From Sciurus carolinensis (lineage: Eukaryota > Chordata > Mammalia > Rodentia > Sciuridae), in the NCBI RefSeq assembly GCF_902686445.1, contig NC_062232.1:12631105-12695104 (forward strand): DNA of 64,000 nt, read 5' to 3'. The notes below the pieces were generated by a model, which was not told the origin of the DNA, searched no databases, and was given only the letters and a program-made list of their open reading frames with translations. Below, in pieces: positions 32,090 through 45,160 of this stretch. Position numbers and translations under genes: made by a program. Each line of letters starts with the position of its first letter. The stretch's first letter is position 1.

Positions 32090-32264
32090 ATTGGGGGTAG
32101 GGTACTGAGGATTGAACTCAGGGACACTCAACCACTGAGCCACATCCCTAGCCCTATTTTGTATTTTACTTAGAGACAGGGTCTCACTGAGTTGCTTAGC
32201 GATCCTCCTGCCATAGCCTCCCTAGCCCCTGGGATTACAGGCATGTGCAACTGTGCCCCGTCCA
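32090..32264 (-). mobile_element. MEN-type SINE in the L1, deleted in the middle
   Basis: Antisense dimer lacking the TGAGGCTGGCTTTGAAC segment between TTGCTTAG and CGATCCTCCTGCC. Confidence 0.85.
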
Positions 32265-33660
32265 AGGCCACAAAAGAGACACAAGGGGAAAAGAATAGTT
32301 TTTTTCAATAAATGATATTGGGAGAACTGGATATTACATGCAAAAGAACGAAACTGTAACCTTATCTAATACCATATAAAAATTCAAAATGCATTTTTTA
32401 CCATGTACAAAAATACCTGAAAGTGGATAAAACCCCTGAATGTAAGACTTGAAACTGAAACTCCTAGAAGGGAGAAAGGCTACTTGATATTGACTTTGAC
32501 AGGGATTCTTTTGGATAATATAACAAAAGTGCTGTCAACAAAAGCAAAAATAAATAAGCAGGACTCATAAACCTGAAGAAACTTCTGCACAGCAAAAGAA
32601 ACTATGAAATTAATAGGAAACCTATGGAATGGGAGAAAATATTTATGAACCAAATATGATAAGGCATTAATAGAAGAAATATAAGGAATTCATCCAAGTC
32701 AATATTAAGAAAACAAATAAACCAATTAATTGAAAAAGAACCTGAATACACATCTTTCCAGAGATCACATACAAATGACAAACAGATGTATGAAAAGGTT
32801 GCAACATCACTAATCATCAGAGAAATTGCAAATCATAACCATTATGAGATACCACCTCACACCATTTAGGAATACCATTCTCAAAAAGATAGACAAATAC
32901 TGACAAGAGTGTGGAGAAAAGGAAACCTTGGTAGTATATTGTTGCTGGGAAAGTAGATTAGTATAGTCATTGTGGAAAACAATAGGGAGGTTCTTCCAAA
33001 AATAAAAAAATGTAACTACCATATGATGTGGAGAAATCTCTCTTCTTCTAGGTATGTACCCAAAGGAAATGAAATCAATATATCTAAGAGATAATCTTCA
33101 TTGCAGAACTTTCATGGTAGCCAAGATACAGAAATGTGTCAAAGATGAGTGGATAAAGAAAATGTAGGGTGTATGTATACACCCACATATACATACTCAT
33201 ATATACATACAGCAGATATTATTCAGTCTTAAAAATAGATACTGCCATTTCGTAACAACATGGATGAACCTGAAAGACATTATGCTAATTGTAGTAAGCC
33301 AGACACCGAAATACAAATATGATCTCATTTACATGGGAAATCTGGGGAAAGAAGTTGAGTGTATAGACACAGAGAATGGAACCATGGTTACCAGAGGCAG
33401 GGAGGGGAAGGAAATAGGGGAAATGTAGGTCAGAGACAGGAATATGCAGTTATGTCAGATAAATAAGAGGTCTAGTATATAGCAGGATAATATTAAAAAT
33501 TTGTCAAGAGAATAGATTTTAACTGCTTTTACCTCCCCACTCTCATGATAACATGGAAGATGATGAATATGTCAAATTGCTTTCCTCTAGTTATAAGTTC
33601 AGTGTAGATATATATGTCAGAATATCATCTTGTATGGCTTAAATTTATATAATAAAATAG

Positions 33661-34974
33661 CTATTGGTGTATTTGCATATACTGAGGGTTTCTTTGTATT
33701 TTACTCAAACCCACTAAGGAGCTATTATTGAGCTACCTAAGGCCTTAAAAAACTTAGAATCCTCCTCATATACTTTAAAGGCAAATGCAAAGAAATAGCT
33801 TTGTTCCTTTTTGCATTCTTCTTGGATTAACATATCTTCTGGAAAACTTGTTGCCATGGCAATGGGATATTATCTATCTCTGTAGTGTACTGCATAAAAT
33901 AGCCCTTTGTGTTCAAGAATGATGTTAGTGACAGGTGGCTGGGTGAATGTATAGCAGGCTGCTTTGTCAGGAGCAGTTTCCCAACATTCCATTGTTTAAA
34001 GTTGTGAAATCAAAATGAGCATTGTTTTTTTCTCTCTCAAAATGTTATTTTATCTAGAAAAAGCAGTACTGGTGCTCTGTTTAATTATGAATTACAAGCA
34101 GTTCTTGCAGGTCATGTCAATACAATGATTGAATCCATCTCTCATGGTAATAAGTAAAAGGCTTCACTCCTGTTTCTGTTGGTGCTACAGGGTGTGGGGC
34201 ACCAGGTTGACATAGGGGGCCAATGGGGGTAATTTCTCACTCCTGAACACATGGTTCTACCTTATATGCCTTGTGCTTATAAACCAAGAAGTAGAGAGCA
34301 GTCAGGTTGAATAGATGAACTCTGAGGTGTTGATCAAATAACACCTTCTTGTAGGTTTTTAAATGGAACAGTTCCTTGGTAAAGGTCAGATCTGCCTGCT
34401 GGTTGCAGAATGTAGCCAAGGACAGTTTCTGACCCTAAACTTAATTTTTCCTTTGGAATATCATTTGGACAATTTCTTAGAGCAGTAACTCTCAAGCTTT
34501 GTGTCATACTCTCATCTTTCTTCTAGAAATTTATATGTAAATAATAGCTTCCTGTATTTAAATAAAATTTATTATAGTTTTGAGAATTTTAAGAGAGAAA
34601 TACCATGGCTTGGAATATTAAACGTAAAAACACTAGCTCTAATTCTGATATGCATTGTATTACTGCAGGAATGGAATCATTGCCTTTGCCTTGTCTGTTG
34701 GAGTCAGTATGAATTTTTTGTTGCTGATAATATTAGAAAAAAATTTATGAGTTGCTTTATGTGTATCCAGTACTACTCTTAGAACTTTTTGTGTATTAAC
34801 TCATAAAATATTTCTATAAATGTTCCTCAATGTTTTTGTCACTATTTCCCAGAGTTGGCATACTGATTAGTAGACCTTGCAGTTTCTGGTAATTTTGTGC
34901 TGTGTAGGACTTGGTTGGTCCTTTTTGCTTACCGGTATGTTGAAATGTTTGTTATACTGAATGCATTCTTCTAA
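33661..34974. other. Repeat-poor intronic stretch
   Basis: About 1.3 kb with no repeat I recognise and no supported exon. A candidate for conserved noncoding sequence only if comparison shows it. Confidence 0.45.
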
Positions 34975-35280
34975 TCAAGGATTGGCAAAAAATAGCCTGT
35001 GGGTCAAATTCATACGGTCAACTATGTTTTGTATACTTTATGAACTAAGAATGGTTTTTACATTTTTAAATGATTGGAAAACACTAAAAGGAAGAATAAT
35101 TTGTGACACATGGAAATTGTATGAAATTTAAATTTCAGTTTCTATACACAAAACTTTATTAAAATACAACCACACTCATTTGTTTACATATTGTTTATGG
35201 CTGCTTTTATACTACAAGAAGAGTTGAATAGTTGTAACAAACTGTCTAGCCTCTAGAACGTGAAGTGTTTAGTGAAAAAG
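34975..35280 (-). mobile_element. hAT-Charlie-type nonautonomous transposon
   Basis: Antisense match to the same family as 55,610-55,835: GATTGGCAAAAAATAGCC, AAAACTTTATTAAAATAC, TGTTTACATATTGTTTATGGC, GAGTTGAATAGTTGTAAC. Confidence 0.65.
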
Positions 35281-35879
35281 GCTGCTGCCCCTACTCTATA
35301 ACCTACATCTCGAATGGGAGATTGTGCCGAATAATAAAACAGATCACATAAACATTCATATGTGTATGACTTCTCTTTTGGTATGCATTTTATTTTCCTT
35401 TGTCCTACTAAGTGTGTTTATTTCACAAGCTAGATTTCATGCACTGTGGCCTATCTCATATATACTTGATTTTAGCTCTTTTTCTATACCCATACTATTT
35501 TTTGTCTAACAAAAATATTCATGGCCCTCTCCCAGGTGAGGGAGTGAAATGAATTTTATCATTTTACTAGTTACCATGTTTTCTTTGCTAGGTCAGTAAT
35601 TATAATCCCCCAGCTGTTTATTTCTAACCATATCGCTTTCTACTTTTGGGCTTTCAGCCAGCATATAAACATTGACAGTTTAATAATCTGAACCAAACCA
35701 CCTGGACTGATTGTGCTATTTTAATTTAATAAATCCTGCATATGATTAAGATGACATGCTATCCATTCCCCAAGTTGGATTTAATATACTTAACACAATC
35801 AAGGTTGAAGCATTCATGCAATTATTTTTGAAAATATAATTTCTCTTTTGTCTCTTGTTTTCTGACTTTTAAAATAATG
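35281..35879. other. No recognised feature
   Basis: Unassigned intronic sequence. Confidence 0.45.
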
Positions 35880-36165
35880 CCTTGAGATATAATTCACATA
35901 CCACACAACTCACCCATTTTAAGTGTACATACAATTCAGTGGTCTAGTATATTTCATAGTTTTATGACTCACCACTATTGAATTCCAGAATATTATCATC
36001 ACCCCACAAAAATGTCCCCATACTTGCTAGCAGTTATCCCCAACCCTACCATTCCTAGGCAACCAGGAATTCTACTTCCTATCTTTGTAGATTTACCTAT
36101 TGTGGGCATTTCATAGAAATGAAATCTTATGTGGTCATTTGTGGCTGATTTCACTTAGCATAATA
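35880..36165 (-). mobile_element. Ancient L1 3' UTR fragment
   Basis: GAGATATAATTCACATACC, TACAATTCAGTGGTCTAG, GGCAACCAGGAATTC and CACTTAGCATAATATTT are L1M 3' UTR hallmarks in antisense order. Confidence 0.85.
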
Positions 36166-36171
36166 TTTACT

Positions 36172-36408
36172 TTTTTTTTCTACCAGGGATTAAACCACCC
36201 AGGGATGCTTAACCACTGAGCCTCATCCCCAGACCATTAATTATTTTTATTGGTACCAGGGATTGAACCACTGAACCACATCCCCAGCCCTTTTTTATTT
36301 TGAGACAGGGTCTTGCTAAGTTCCTGACATTGGCTCCGAACTTGAGATCCTCCTGCCTCAGGCCCCTGAGTAGCTGGAGTTATGGGTGTGCGCCATTACA
36401 TCCAGCAC
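36172..36408 (-). mobile_element. MEN-type SINE with a duplicated ID half
   Basis: Two ID-type halves in tandem (TACCAGGGATTAAACC at about 36,181 and TACCAGGGATTGAACC at about 36,252) precede one B1 half. Confidence 0.8.
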
Positions 36409-36739
36409 TATATATGTCTGTATTTATATATTGCTATATACTCAACATTTTGACATTAGGTTGCCATATATCATGCTCTTTTATGCCATAACAGTTTAAA
36501 GTTAATACTTAATATTTTTACCTATTTGTCTAATTCTAATGTATATACAGTTTCAGAGTCCCTAACCCATAACTGTGTGAGAAACTATATTATAGCATTT
36601 ACATACAATTTTTTTGTCTTAAGCTTTATAATATCTAGTCAAGATAAAGTTTTCCAGTTGTCCATTGATGCATTTGAAAACTGTACATAAACATACACTG
36701 CTATTCAAATTGAGAAAATGTAATATCAATAGAATAATT

Positions 36740-37140
36740 TAGCATGCAGTCTGTATGCCAGTTTCATCAGTCATCCCCCAAATGTTCTTTGCTGGAATAT
36801 TTTTTCTCCTGATAAAGAATCAAATCCAGGATCACATTGAATTTATTGTCATGACTCTTTTGTCTCCCTTGATCTGGAGTAGTTCTTATAAGCTTTTTTT
36901 TTTTGTCTTTTCATCACATTGACATTTTAAACAATGACATTTCATGACACTATTTCATACACTGTATCAAATTTAGATTTAGTTGATACCTCTTCTTGTT
37001 TAGATTATGTATTTTTTGGTCTGGAGTACTGTATCAATGACATTCTTCTAATGTAATGCATCAGGAGGCATATGATGTTATTTGCTTTACATTGGCGATT
37101 GTAATTTTGATCGTTTGGTTAAAGTATCATTTGTCTGAAG
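36740..37140. mobile_element. Ancient L1 (L1ME-like) fragment
   Basis: AATCCAGGATCACATTGAATTT, CTCCCTTGATCTGGAG, GCATCAGGAGGCATATGATG resemble the old L1 3' UTR block; orientation not settled. Confidence 0.5.
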
Positions 37141-37387
37141 TAATTTTAGATATGACATATCAGAATAATCAATATTGTGAAACTTCATACAGAAGTGTCT
37201 AGATTGAAAAATCATGATTGAAAGGGTTTCTAAAACTGTTCAGATTGAATGTACCTAACAAGAAACCCAAACTGTTTTAACTTTTCTTTTGAGTCATTTT
37301 CTATCATTGAAATGTGAATGTATGATTTAACCATTTTTGACTTTCATTTCTTCATGCAAGTATTTATCTTAAAATTTGTATGGTTTT

Positions 37388-37555
37388 GGGCTGGGTTTGT
37401 AGCTCAGTGATAGAGCACTCACCTACTGCATGTGAGGCACTGGGTTCAATCCTCAGCACCATATAAAAATAAATAAATAAAATTAAAAGTATTTTAATAC
37501 TTTTATTAAAAAGTATTAAAGTTGTGTCCACCTACAACTAAAAAGTATTTAAAAA
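37388..37555 (+). mobile_element. Long-tailed ID SINE
   Basis: GGGCTGGGTTTGTAGCTCAG, GGGTTCAATCCTCAGCACC, then an unusually long A/T tail containing a short inverted repeat (AAAAGTATTTTAATACTTTT). Confidence 0.88.
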
Positions 37556-37564
37556 TTTTTATGG

Positions 37565-37850
37565 TTATAAAATACATAAAATCAACCATTTTAACCCCTT
37601 TAAAGTGTGCAGTTCAGTGGCATTAAGTACATTCACAATGTTATGCAACCTTCACTGACATCTGTTTCCCGGATTTTTCTTATCATCCCATACAGAAATG
37701 GTACCCTCCAAGCAACTGCATTTCTACTTTTTTTTGCCCAGCCCCTGGTAATCTTATTTTATATGCTACCACAATATTGTAGAATAAACACCAGTTTTCT
37801 GTATTATCTGGTCTGTGACTTGACTTTGGCTCACATATCAGAAGTATGAT
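37565..37850 (-). mobile_element. Ancient L1 3' UTR fragment
   Basis: AATCAACCATTTTAACCCC, CAGTTCAGTGGCATTAAG, TTATGCAACCTTCACTG in antisense order. Confidence 0.8.
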
Positions 37851-38388
37851 AAAAAAAATTATTTGCCATTGAATAATAAGGCAATTTCTGGATTTTGGCA
37901 TGAGTTACAATATACTTCAATTTCTGGTAAGGAAAACAGTTTTATTCTGGAAGTTAACAGAAATAATCATTACTTTGATAATGATCTCTGGGTATTTTGG
38001 AGAAGATAAATACCAAGAGGTCAAATTATTCCTCTGGGGTGGCAGACGAAAGTTTAAGTTGCCTCTTATGTCTGCCTGTTGGATATAGCCACTCACATTA
38101 GCTGTGCTTTTGTACATGGCTCAATAGATATAGATACAGATCAACTGGAATAAATTTTAGCAGTGTTAGAGGCCCATGGCTCATAAAGCACTTTCATGCT
38201 GTAGTCTATATATTCTTATTTTCTGGTCTGTAAAGTGAGAGTAAAATTAAATTCTCTCCAAAGGGTGCTTTGGGATAGGATTGTATAATACTTTGCAGAG
38301 TAGAAAGCACTCCTTATTTTTAGTGACATTCTTTAGTGTTCTTCAAGGACTTACAACTGTGTTAGGATTATTTATCAGAACTAATTTT

Positions 38389-38515
38389 TTAAAAAAACAT
38401 TTTTAGTTATAGACGGACATAACACCTTTATTTATTTCATGTGGTCCTGGGGATCGAACCCAGTGCCTCACCGTGCTAGGCAAATGCTCTACCACTGAGC
38501 TACAGCCCCAACCCC
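38389..38515 (-). mobile_element. Long-tailed ID SINE with target duplication
   Basis: CAGAACTAATTTT is exact at 38,376-38,388 and 38,516-38,528. The TTTTTAGTTATAGACGGACA tail block is present. Confidence 0.95.
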
Positions 38516-38528
38516 CAGAACTAATTTT

Positions 38529-39189
38529 AATAGCACCATAATCTATAGATAGTGTGGCCTTATGCCCTGGTTTGGTTGGAGCTGAAGAAATAACTATAGT
38601 TTAAAAAATACTCAATAAAATCACCCAGGTGACCCACTTAGTCCTTTGCTGTGTGGTGTTGGGTGACTCACTTCCTTGACAAAATTGACAAGTCCCCTGG
38701 ACTGTTAGCAGATCCCTGGTTTTAGGTGGGCTCTAAAAGAGAGACAGATAGACAGACATACCAGGAGTAGCCTGTGAGTCTCTTGCTCTTGAAAATAGCA
38801 CACAGATAGATTGCATGCCCATAACAGCTTGTATGATTTCTCTGGTGTTCATGAACCTGAGAAGGATTCCTTGAGGCAGGAGGCTTTTTACCTGAAGATT
38901 CAGCAGGTCTGTTAGTTTCTTACTCCAGGCTTCCTGCTCTTGGAGATCTTAACTTCAGTGAGTGCCATTAGTGCCTATAATGCCTTAATGGTTCCTATTA
39001 GGATGGCCAGAAGTAAGACTCTCCATTTCTCATTGAAACTCACTTCTGCCTGATGATTAAGGACATGTGACTTTGAGGTCCTGAGACAGATGGAAGGAAC
39101 TTTCTAGTCTTATCTGAAGAATACTCATGCTATCTTACTGTTATTTCTTTGGTGTCAAAGGGCATTCAAAATTTGATGGTTGTCTGTTT
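38529..39189. other. No recognised feature
   Basis: Unassigned intronic sequence. Confidence 0.45.
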
Positions 39190-39500
39190 TATTTCTGCCT
39201 AAAAGCTTATCCCAGAGCTCAGTGGTTTACAATAACCATTCCCACGGTTTTGTTGGTGAGGGGTTGGGGAAAGTCTGGACTAGGTTGTTCATTTCTGCTC
39301 TACATGGTGTTGGTTGGGCAGATGGGGCCGGAGGTTCCACTTTCAGGGTGGTTTCTTCACTCTTATTGATGGCTCCTCAGTGCATGTGACCAGTTTCTCT
39401 CATGTGGTATATCATTCTTCAGTCTTTCCATATGGCTTAGGCTGCCTGCATCGTGGTGGTCCCTGGGTAGTTGCCCTTTTTTATAGGGCAGTGATGAAAT
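39190..39500 (-). mobile_element. Possible MaLR/MLT1-like LTR remnant
   Basis: AGCTCAGTGGTTTACAATAACC resembles the antisense start of MLT1-type LTRs; the rest is too diverged to place firmly. Confidence 0.35.
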
Positions 39501-41798
39501 GAAAGTTTCTATTTCAAATTCAGTTCAACATTGGCAACAAATGTAATATTGGGATTGTGATATTTATCATTTTCTTTTGTTGTAATTATGATCCACTTAG
39601 GATAAAAACCTGAAGGAAAGAAGGAACACTTCATTTTCTTTGCTGTTTGTGTGGGTGATGGGTTGTCCAAATAGCAGGAGGTTCAACTTTTGGCTTGTTT
39701 TGGATTACTGAGCACCATCCTGAAATCATTTCCTAATGTTCTTTTGGCCATCTGGAGTGAGCACAGAAGACCTTTTACTCAATAAAAGTAAGCTAATAAT
39801 AATAACACGCTGAAACATCTTGATAATAATATATTTGTACAGCTTTTCAAATCCTAGGTTATTGAAATTCTGTCAGCTTTGGCTGGTTTCCATGCTCCTT
39901 CTGTGCCCTTGTGTTTTCTTTTTCTTTTTTTTTCCTTGAGCCACTCCTGCTGACTTCAAAAGGATGCTCTGAGCTCTGACAGGAGGATCGGCATTGCTGC
40001 GAAGCTGAAGTGGTGAGGCTAAGGTTGGATTCAATTACAGTAATCCTCATAAGTTCTTGGTAGAAGAGGGGCATGCCAGCCTAACCTCCATTTTACAGGT
40101 AAGGAAGGACAGGTATAAAAAGATAAAATGTCTTTTTTAAAGGTCAGCATCTGATTCTCTACCTTCCTCCCCTGGTAAGGATTGATAACACAAAACAGAT
40201 GTTCCTTGGATAAGAGAGCTGGATCTTTTATGATCCTGTATTTATTTTGTAGCACTGGATCTTTAAAATAGGAGAAGTAATGTTGATTCTATCTAGAAAG
40301 TGTGAGGCATTTAAACATGAGGCAAAATTATGAGGAAAGGTTAGAGGCCAAGTAGCTCCCAGCTTCTAATACCTTATCTTATATGGTGTAAGTTAATAAA
40401 TAATTAGTTTTTAATGCAATGAAAGTCAAATTTGGCATGCTGTTCATATTAGACAAAATGCTAAATTAATCAAGTGTTGTAAATGTATCCTAGGTCAGGG
40501 ATTTCAGTGCCTAAAACAATTCTCTAGAATTATTTTGAATGTTCAGATTAGAGGTTTTCTGACATACCATATACTGTATTACCTCACGCTGTGAGATTCT
40601 TTATAGGGTCAAATATGTGGGAGGATTTAAATGAATTCTCTTAAATACTTCATGGGATAAGATGATCCAATGGGAACTGAATGTTTTCAATTAGGACGTT
40701 TCCATGGATACCATTAAACATGCCAAAATTTGTAGCCACAAGAGATTTTTTTCTTGCTTCAATATTGATTAAGAAATCTGAGAACAATCTCAAGAAGTGT
40801 AAGATGCAGGTGGAGGATAATCATTCTGTGGGTAGTATAAATTTGCTTTCCTCTCCCATGGTTAAAGGCTAGTCCAGAAAAATTCTAGGAAGTCAGCCAA
40901 GTCTATCAGCAGGATTTATGTCAAAAAAAAAAGTCCAGAAGGAAAGTGCATAGGGGTATTTCTTTTATCCCAGGTTTGTTTATTTATTAACATTTATTTA
41001 ATATTTATTATTTATGTTAATTAACTTACATTTGTTTCTTATGTTATGGTTTCAGGCAATCACAGCATGGAAAAAAAGAACCATTCTTTTGTATCTGTCA
41101 TTATGAGGAAAACATACTAAATAGTATTTGTAGACATCTTCGAATTGGTATCCCTCTGGAATGATTTACCTCAAATAGTACTCATTTTCTTTTTTAGTAC
41201 AGGGTTCTTTACCAGGGTTCTCAGATCTCTAAGGATCTCTGGAATAGAATTCAAGGACTCTTAATCTCAGATAGAGAAAAAGTACACCTTCACTTTGATA
41301 TTTAGCAGTTTTTTCTATTAATAAATGCAATGACATACAGTACTGTTATCCCTACCTGTGACTTTGTCTTCAGTAAATCACAGATATTTCATATTGTATC
41401 ACAGCTGTTGCAGATATCTTGAAATATCATTTATGCTAATCACTACTTCAAAATTTTGGTAGTGTTAGTTACTGATAGTTCTTGATTTTTAATACCATAA
41501 ATATATATATACATATTACTGTATCACAAATTAGCATTTTAATATTTTAATAGCTTTGAGAAAATGGCTTCCCTTGTTATCCTCTTTTATTTTGTACTTA
41601 AAAATAATATTCCTAAAAGGCATCCAGAAGGCTTTACATACTACCAAAGGGTCCCTGCAAAAAAAAAAAATTAACAACTCTTTCTCGAATGGAGTGCAGA
41701 TTATAAGAGGTATCATAGGTTAATTTTGTGACTACAGTTTAGGAAACCAGTTTCCTACTTAAGTGCTTTTCACAGAAAATCTTTACAAATAACCCTGA
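39501..41798. other. Repeat-poor intronic stretch
   Basis: About 2.3 kb with at most one MIR-like block (40,070-40,150, CTCCATTTTACAGGTAAGGA ... AAAGGTCAG). No convincing exon. Confidence 0.45.
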
Positions 41799-41905
41799 AG
41801 GACTGGGAATGTGGCTCAGTGATAGAGCGCTTACCTATCATGTGAAAGGCCCCAGTTTCAATCCCCAGCATCCACAAAGCAAAAACAAAACAAAAGAAAA
41901 AAACC
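41799..41905 (+). mobile_element. ID SINE
   Basis: GGACTGGGAATGTGGCTCAG and AGTTTCAATCCCCAGCATCC with an A-rich tail. Flanks AACCCTGAAG / AACCTGAAG. Confidence 0.88.
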
Positions 41906-42939
41906 TGAAGATTGCAAGGGAATGCTTTCCTGCTGGCTTATGTACGGGGCCCTACAAAGAACTTTGCAGTTTCTTTTGACTTTTGTATAAGAATTTGATT
42001 TCAGGTGGAATGTTAAGGAATTTAAGAAGAAATGACATTTGAGCGTTGTGATGGGCTGCATTCATGTAGAACATTGTTAAATCCATGGGAAGGGAGAAAA
42101 GTCCCATTTGTTTTCTTATGAATTGTGGTAGAGATCAGTAATACTCTCAGAGAAGTTTCCCCAGACATTGTGACATGACCTCCTCCTTTTCCCATGCCAT
42201 AATACTCTGTAGAGCAGATGTGGGGATTTGGCTGTCTCCTGGGAATTGGAACTCTGACACTTTCTTGTGGAGCTGTTCTCTGGCTTATCCGGTGGGAACT
42301 GACCTGAGATTTAGCAGTGAAACTGGGTCAGTCATGGCTGGGACCCAGAATGTGGAGGAAAATAGGCAAAATGATTGCAGGGTGGTTTAAATGAAACATC
42401 CTATCTGGCTTTCCCCCAGCATATTATTTTGGAAAATGTGGTAAGGAATTTGCTATGATGTGAGAGCATCGTTTTCATCTGTTATTTGATTGTGGGTAGT
42501 CTCTTTAATCACTAAAGTAGTTTTAGTAACCTTTTAATTTTCTCTAACAGAATGCTGAAAGAATACACAAAAGGAGAGGTAGTTGGTATTTGGTTCTGTG
42601 ATAGGCATTATCTTGCAAAACTGCCAAACACTTTTTGTGAATCTTCAAATTCATTTTCACCTCCTTACCACGTTTGTGAATGTGGGTTGTCCACCGTCTT
42701 TTGTTTCCAATTACATTTTCTCCTTTTTCCCCTGTGGGAAAAGCAGTTCTTCAAAATATGATCAAGCACTGTACCCTGACATTATTGATTATCTTTATCT
42801 GTAGGCAAAAATTGCATTGCACATTTACTTTACAGTGATCTGGAAAAAAAAGGTATGACAACCTTTACAAAGGTAAACAAACACTTTATGTCTGTTCTGA
42901 CAACTTTTTTTGGTAATAATGTTATTTAGCACAGAAGTC
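41906..42939. other. No recognised feature
   Basis: About 1 kb of unassigned intron. Confidence 0.45.
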
Positions 42940-44185
42940 ATGTACCATATAAGTTACCCTATTTAAAGTGTATAATTTGGTGGTTTTTCAGTATAATTTA
43001 TAGAACTGTGTTGTTAATATTAGAACATTGTTGTAGTTTACATTTTCATCACCACTAACAAATAACTTCCAAATCCTTAAGTAGTTACTCCCCAATTTGC
43101 CCATCAGTTCCTTAACCTTAAGTCCTCTGCAGTTACTAATATACTTTCTGTGTCTAGGGATTTGATGATTCTGGCAATTTCATACAAATAGAATAGTGTA
43201 GTATGTGGTCTGTTGTTTCTCCCACTTAGCTTGCTAGGCAAGTGATCTGCCATAGCACATCCCAAGCCCTCCACTTTTTTTTTTTTTTTTTTGTATTGGT
43301 GATGGAACCCAGGGACACTTAACCACTGAGCCACATCCTCAGCCCTTTTTTATATTTATTTTGAAGGTGGGGTCTTGCTAAATTGCTGAGACTGGCTTTG
43401 AACTCATGATTCTCCTGCCTCAGTCTCCCGAGGCACTGGGATTACAGGTGTGCACCTGCCCCGATCCTTTTTGTTTTTTTAATTTTTTTTTGGACAGGGT
43501 CTTGCTAACTTGCCTAGACTGGCCTTGAACTTGTGATCCTCTGGGCTCAGCCTCCCAAGTAGCTGGGATTACAGATGTGAATGACCACACCTGGCTTTTA
43601 CATATGTTAAATAGTTATTATTATATTATTATTATTATTATTATTATTGGATATTACAGATTGAACCCAGGGACACTTTACCACTGAGTTACATCCCCAG
43701 TGCTTCTTTAAAAATTTTATTTTTTATGTGTTATTTTTAGATATACATGACAGTAGGGTGTATTTTGACATATTATACATAGATGGAGTGCAACCCATTC
43801 CAATTTTGATCCCATTCCTGTGGCTGTACATGATGAGATGGGGTCTCACTAATTTGCTAGGGCCTTGCTAAGTCACTGAGGCTGACTTTGAACTTTTGAT
43901 CCTCCTGCCTCAGGCTCCTGAGCTGCTGGGATTACAGATGTGCACCACTATGCCTGGCTGAGCCATCCATATTATAACATTTATCCATACTTCATTCCTT
44001 TTTATGGCCAAATAATAGTCCACTTTTTGGATATGCCACATTTTGTGTATTCCCCTGTTGATGGACATTTAGGTTGTTTCTACCTTCAACTGTTATGAAT
44101 AATGTTGCTGTGAACATTCATGTACATGGTTTTATGTGGACATGTTTTTCTACTTTCTTGAGTATATGCCTGGAAGTCAGAGAGC
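42940..44185 (-). mobile_element. Ancient L1 3' region split by a SINE cluster
   Basis: The pieces 42,940-43,225 and 43,970-44,185 continue one antisense L1 (AAAGTGTATAATTTGGTGG ... CAATTTCATACAAATAGAAT | CTTTTTATGGCCAAATAATAG ... GAATAATGTTGCTGTGAAC). Confidence 0.78.
43235..43968 (-). mobile_element. Cluster of SINEs and an L1 tail inside the ancient L1
   Basis: In order: an ID fragment (43,235-43,270); a MEN dimer (43,274-43,466); a lone B1 unit (43,489-43,596); an (ATT)n tract (43,612-43,650); and another MEN dimer (43,650-43,965). The last is split by a short antisense L1 3' end at about 43,715-43,838 (TTTAGATATACATGACAGTAG). Confidence 0.75.
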
Positions 44186-44749
44186 TGAGATATAATTTGA
44201 ATTAAATGTGGCAGAACCCCTCAAGCATTTTTAGAAACTATTTACTTCTGTAGAACACAGTTTGCAACCAGTGTTAAAGTGCAGAGTATTCTTTTTGTTT
44301 GTTGGGGAGTTATGGTTTGAATCTTGGTTTTATTGGCAGTGGTGTGAGTTTTATTAGTCACCTGTTCACAGATGTTCACATCTTTCTTTGTATTTAACAT
44401 ATTAGTTCCTCTAGAGGTTTTAGGAATTGATAGACTGTATTGTTGCTTAAAAAATTTCACTGTGTTTCTTGATATTAACTTTGGCCATGGATTTGCTTGT
44501 GCTAGTGGCCATAAGAGGAAGTGATGCATGCCTTCTTCTAAGCAAAAGCTTTAAGAGCTAACAAGTGGTTTGCCTTGTCTCTTTTCCTTCTATTATGATG
44601 GGTGATGTTCCAAGTACACACAGCTCCATCAACCTGGATACAGAATGAAAATGCTGTTAGGCAGAACCCCAATAGATTTTGTAGTATAAACAAGGAAAAA
44701 GTCATTTTAAGGCCTTAAAATTTGGTGACTATTTGATACATTAGTATGG
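44186..44749. other. No recognised feature
   Basis: Unassigned intronic sequence. Confidence 0.45.
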
Positions 44750-45160
44750 TAGCCCTCAAGCAGAGATAATGTAGCACTCCAGCCCTGAGACATCTGCAGT
44801 GTCTGGAGAGGTTTTTTGATGATCCCAATTGGGGAGGGATTGTTGGTATCTGGTGGGTACAGTGTTCAGGACAGCCCTTACAACACTGAATTGTCTGGCC
44901 CCAGATGTCAGTAGTGTTAAGGCTAAGGAAACCCTACAGCTGGGCGCAATGGTGCATACCTGCAATCCTAGTGGCTCAGAAGGTTGAGGCAGGAGGATCA
45001 CGAGTTCAAAGCCAGTCTCAGCAAAAGCGAGGTGCTAAGCAACTCAGTGAGACCCTGTCTCTAAATAAAACACAAAATAGGGCTGGGGATGTGACTCAGT
45101 GGTTGAGTGCCCCTGAGTTCAATCCGTGGTACCAGAAAAAAAAAGGAAACCCTGTGAAAT
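44750..45160 (+). mobile_element. MER20 element split by a SINE
   Basis: Sense MER20 blocks: ACATCTGCAGTGTCTGGAGA, GGTATCTGGTGGGTACAG, GGACAGCCCTTACAACA, and TGTCAGTAGTGTTAAGGC. The 3' tip (AAACCCTG) is carried across the insertion. Confidence 0.85.
44936..45142 (+). mobile_element. MEN-type SINE in MER20 with target duplication
   Basis: AAGGAAACCCT is exact at 44,925-44,935 and 45,143-45,153. Subtype with the AAAGCGAGGTGCTAAGC variant, as at 5,595. Confidence 0.95.

Larger units (their letters stand above)
28990..33660 (+). mobile_element. Old sense L1: ORF2 3' part and 3' UTR, heavily interrupted
   Basis: Reverse-transcriptase-domain text is visible as GGACCAGATGGCTTCATGAC at about 29,010, the ATATGATCCTAT catalytic-loop area near 30,850, and TTTGACAATGTTCAACATCC near 30,570. 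Later ORF2 and the 3' UTR follow, to a polyadenylation-like AATAAAATAG near 33,655. All frames contain stops. At least nine later elements sit inside. It is a non-functional 5'-truncated copy. Confidence 0.85.
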
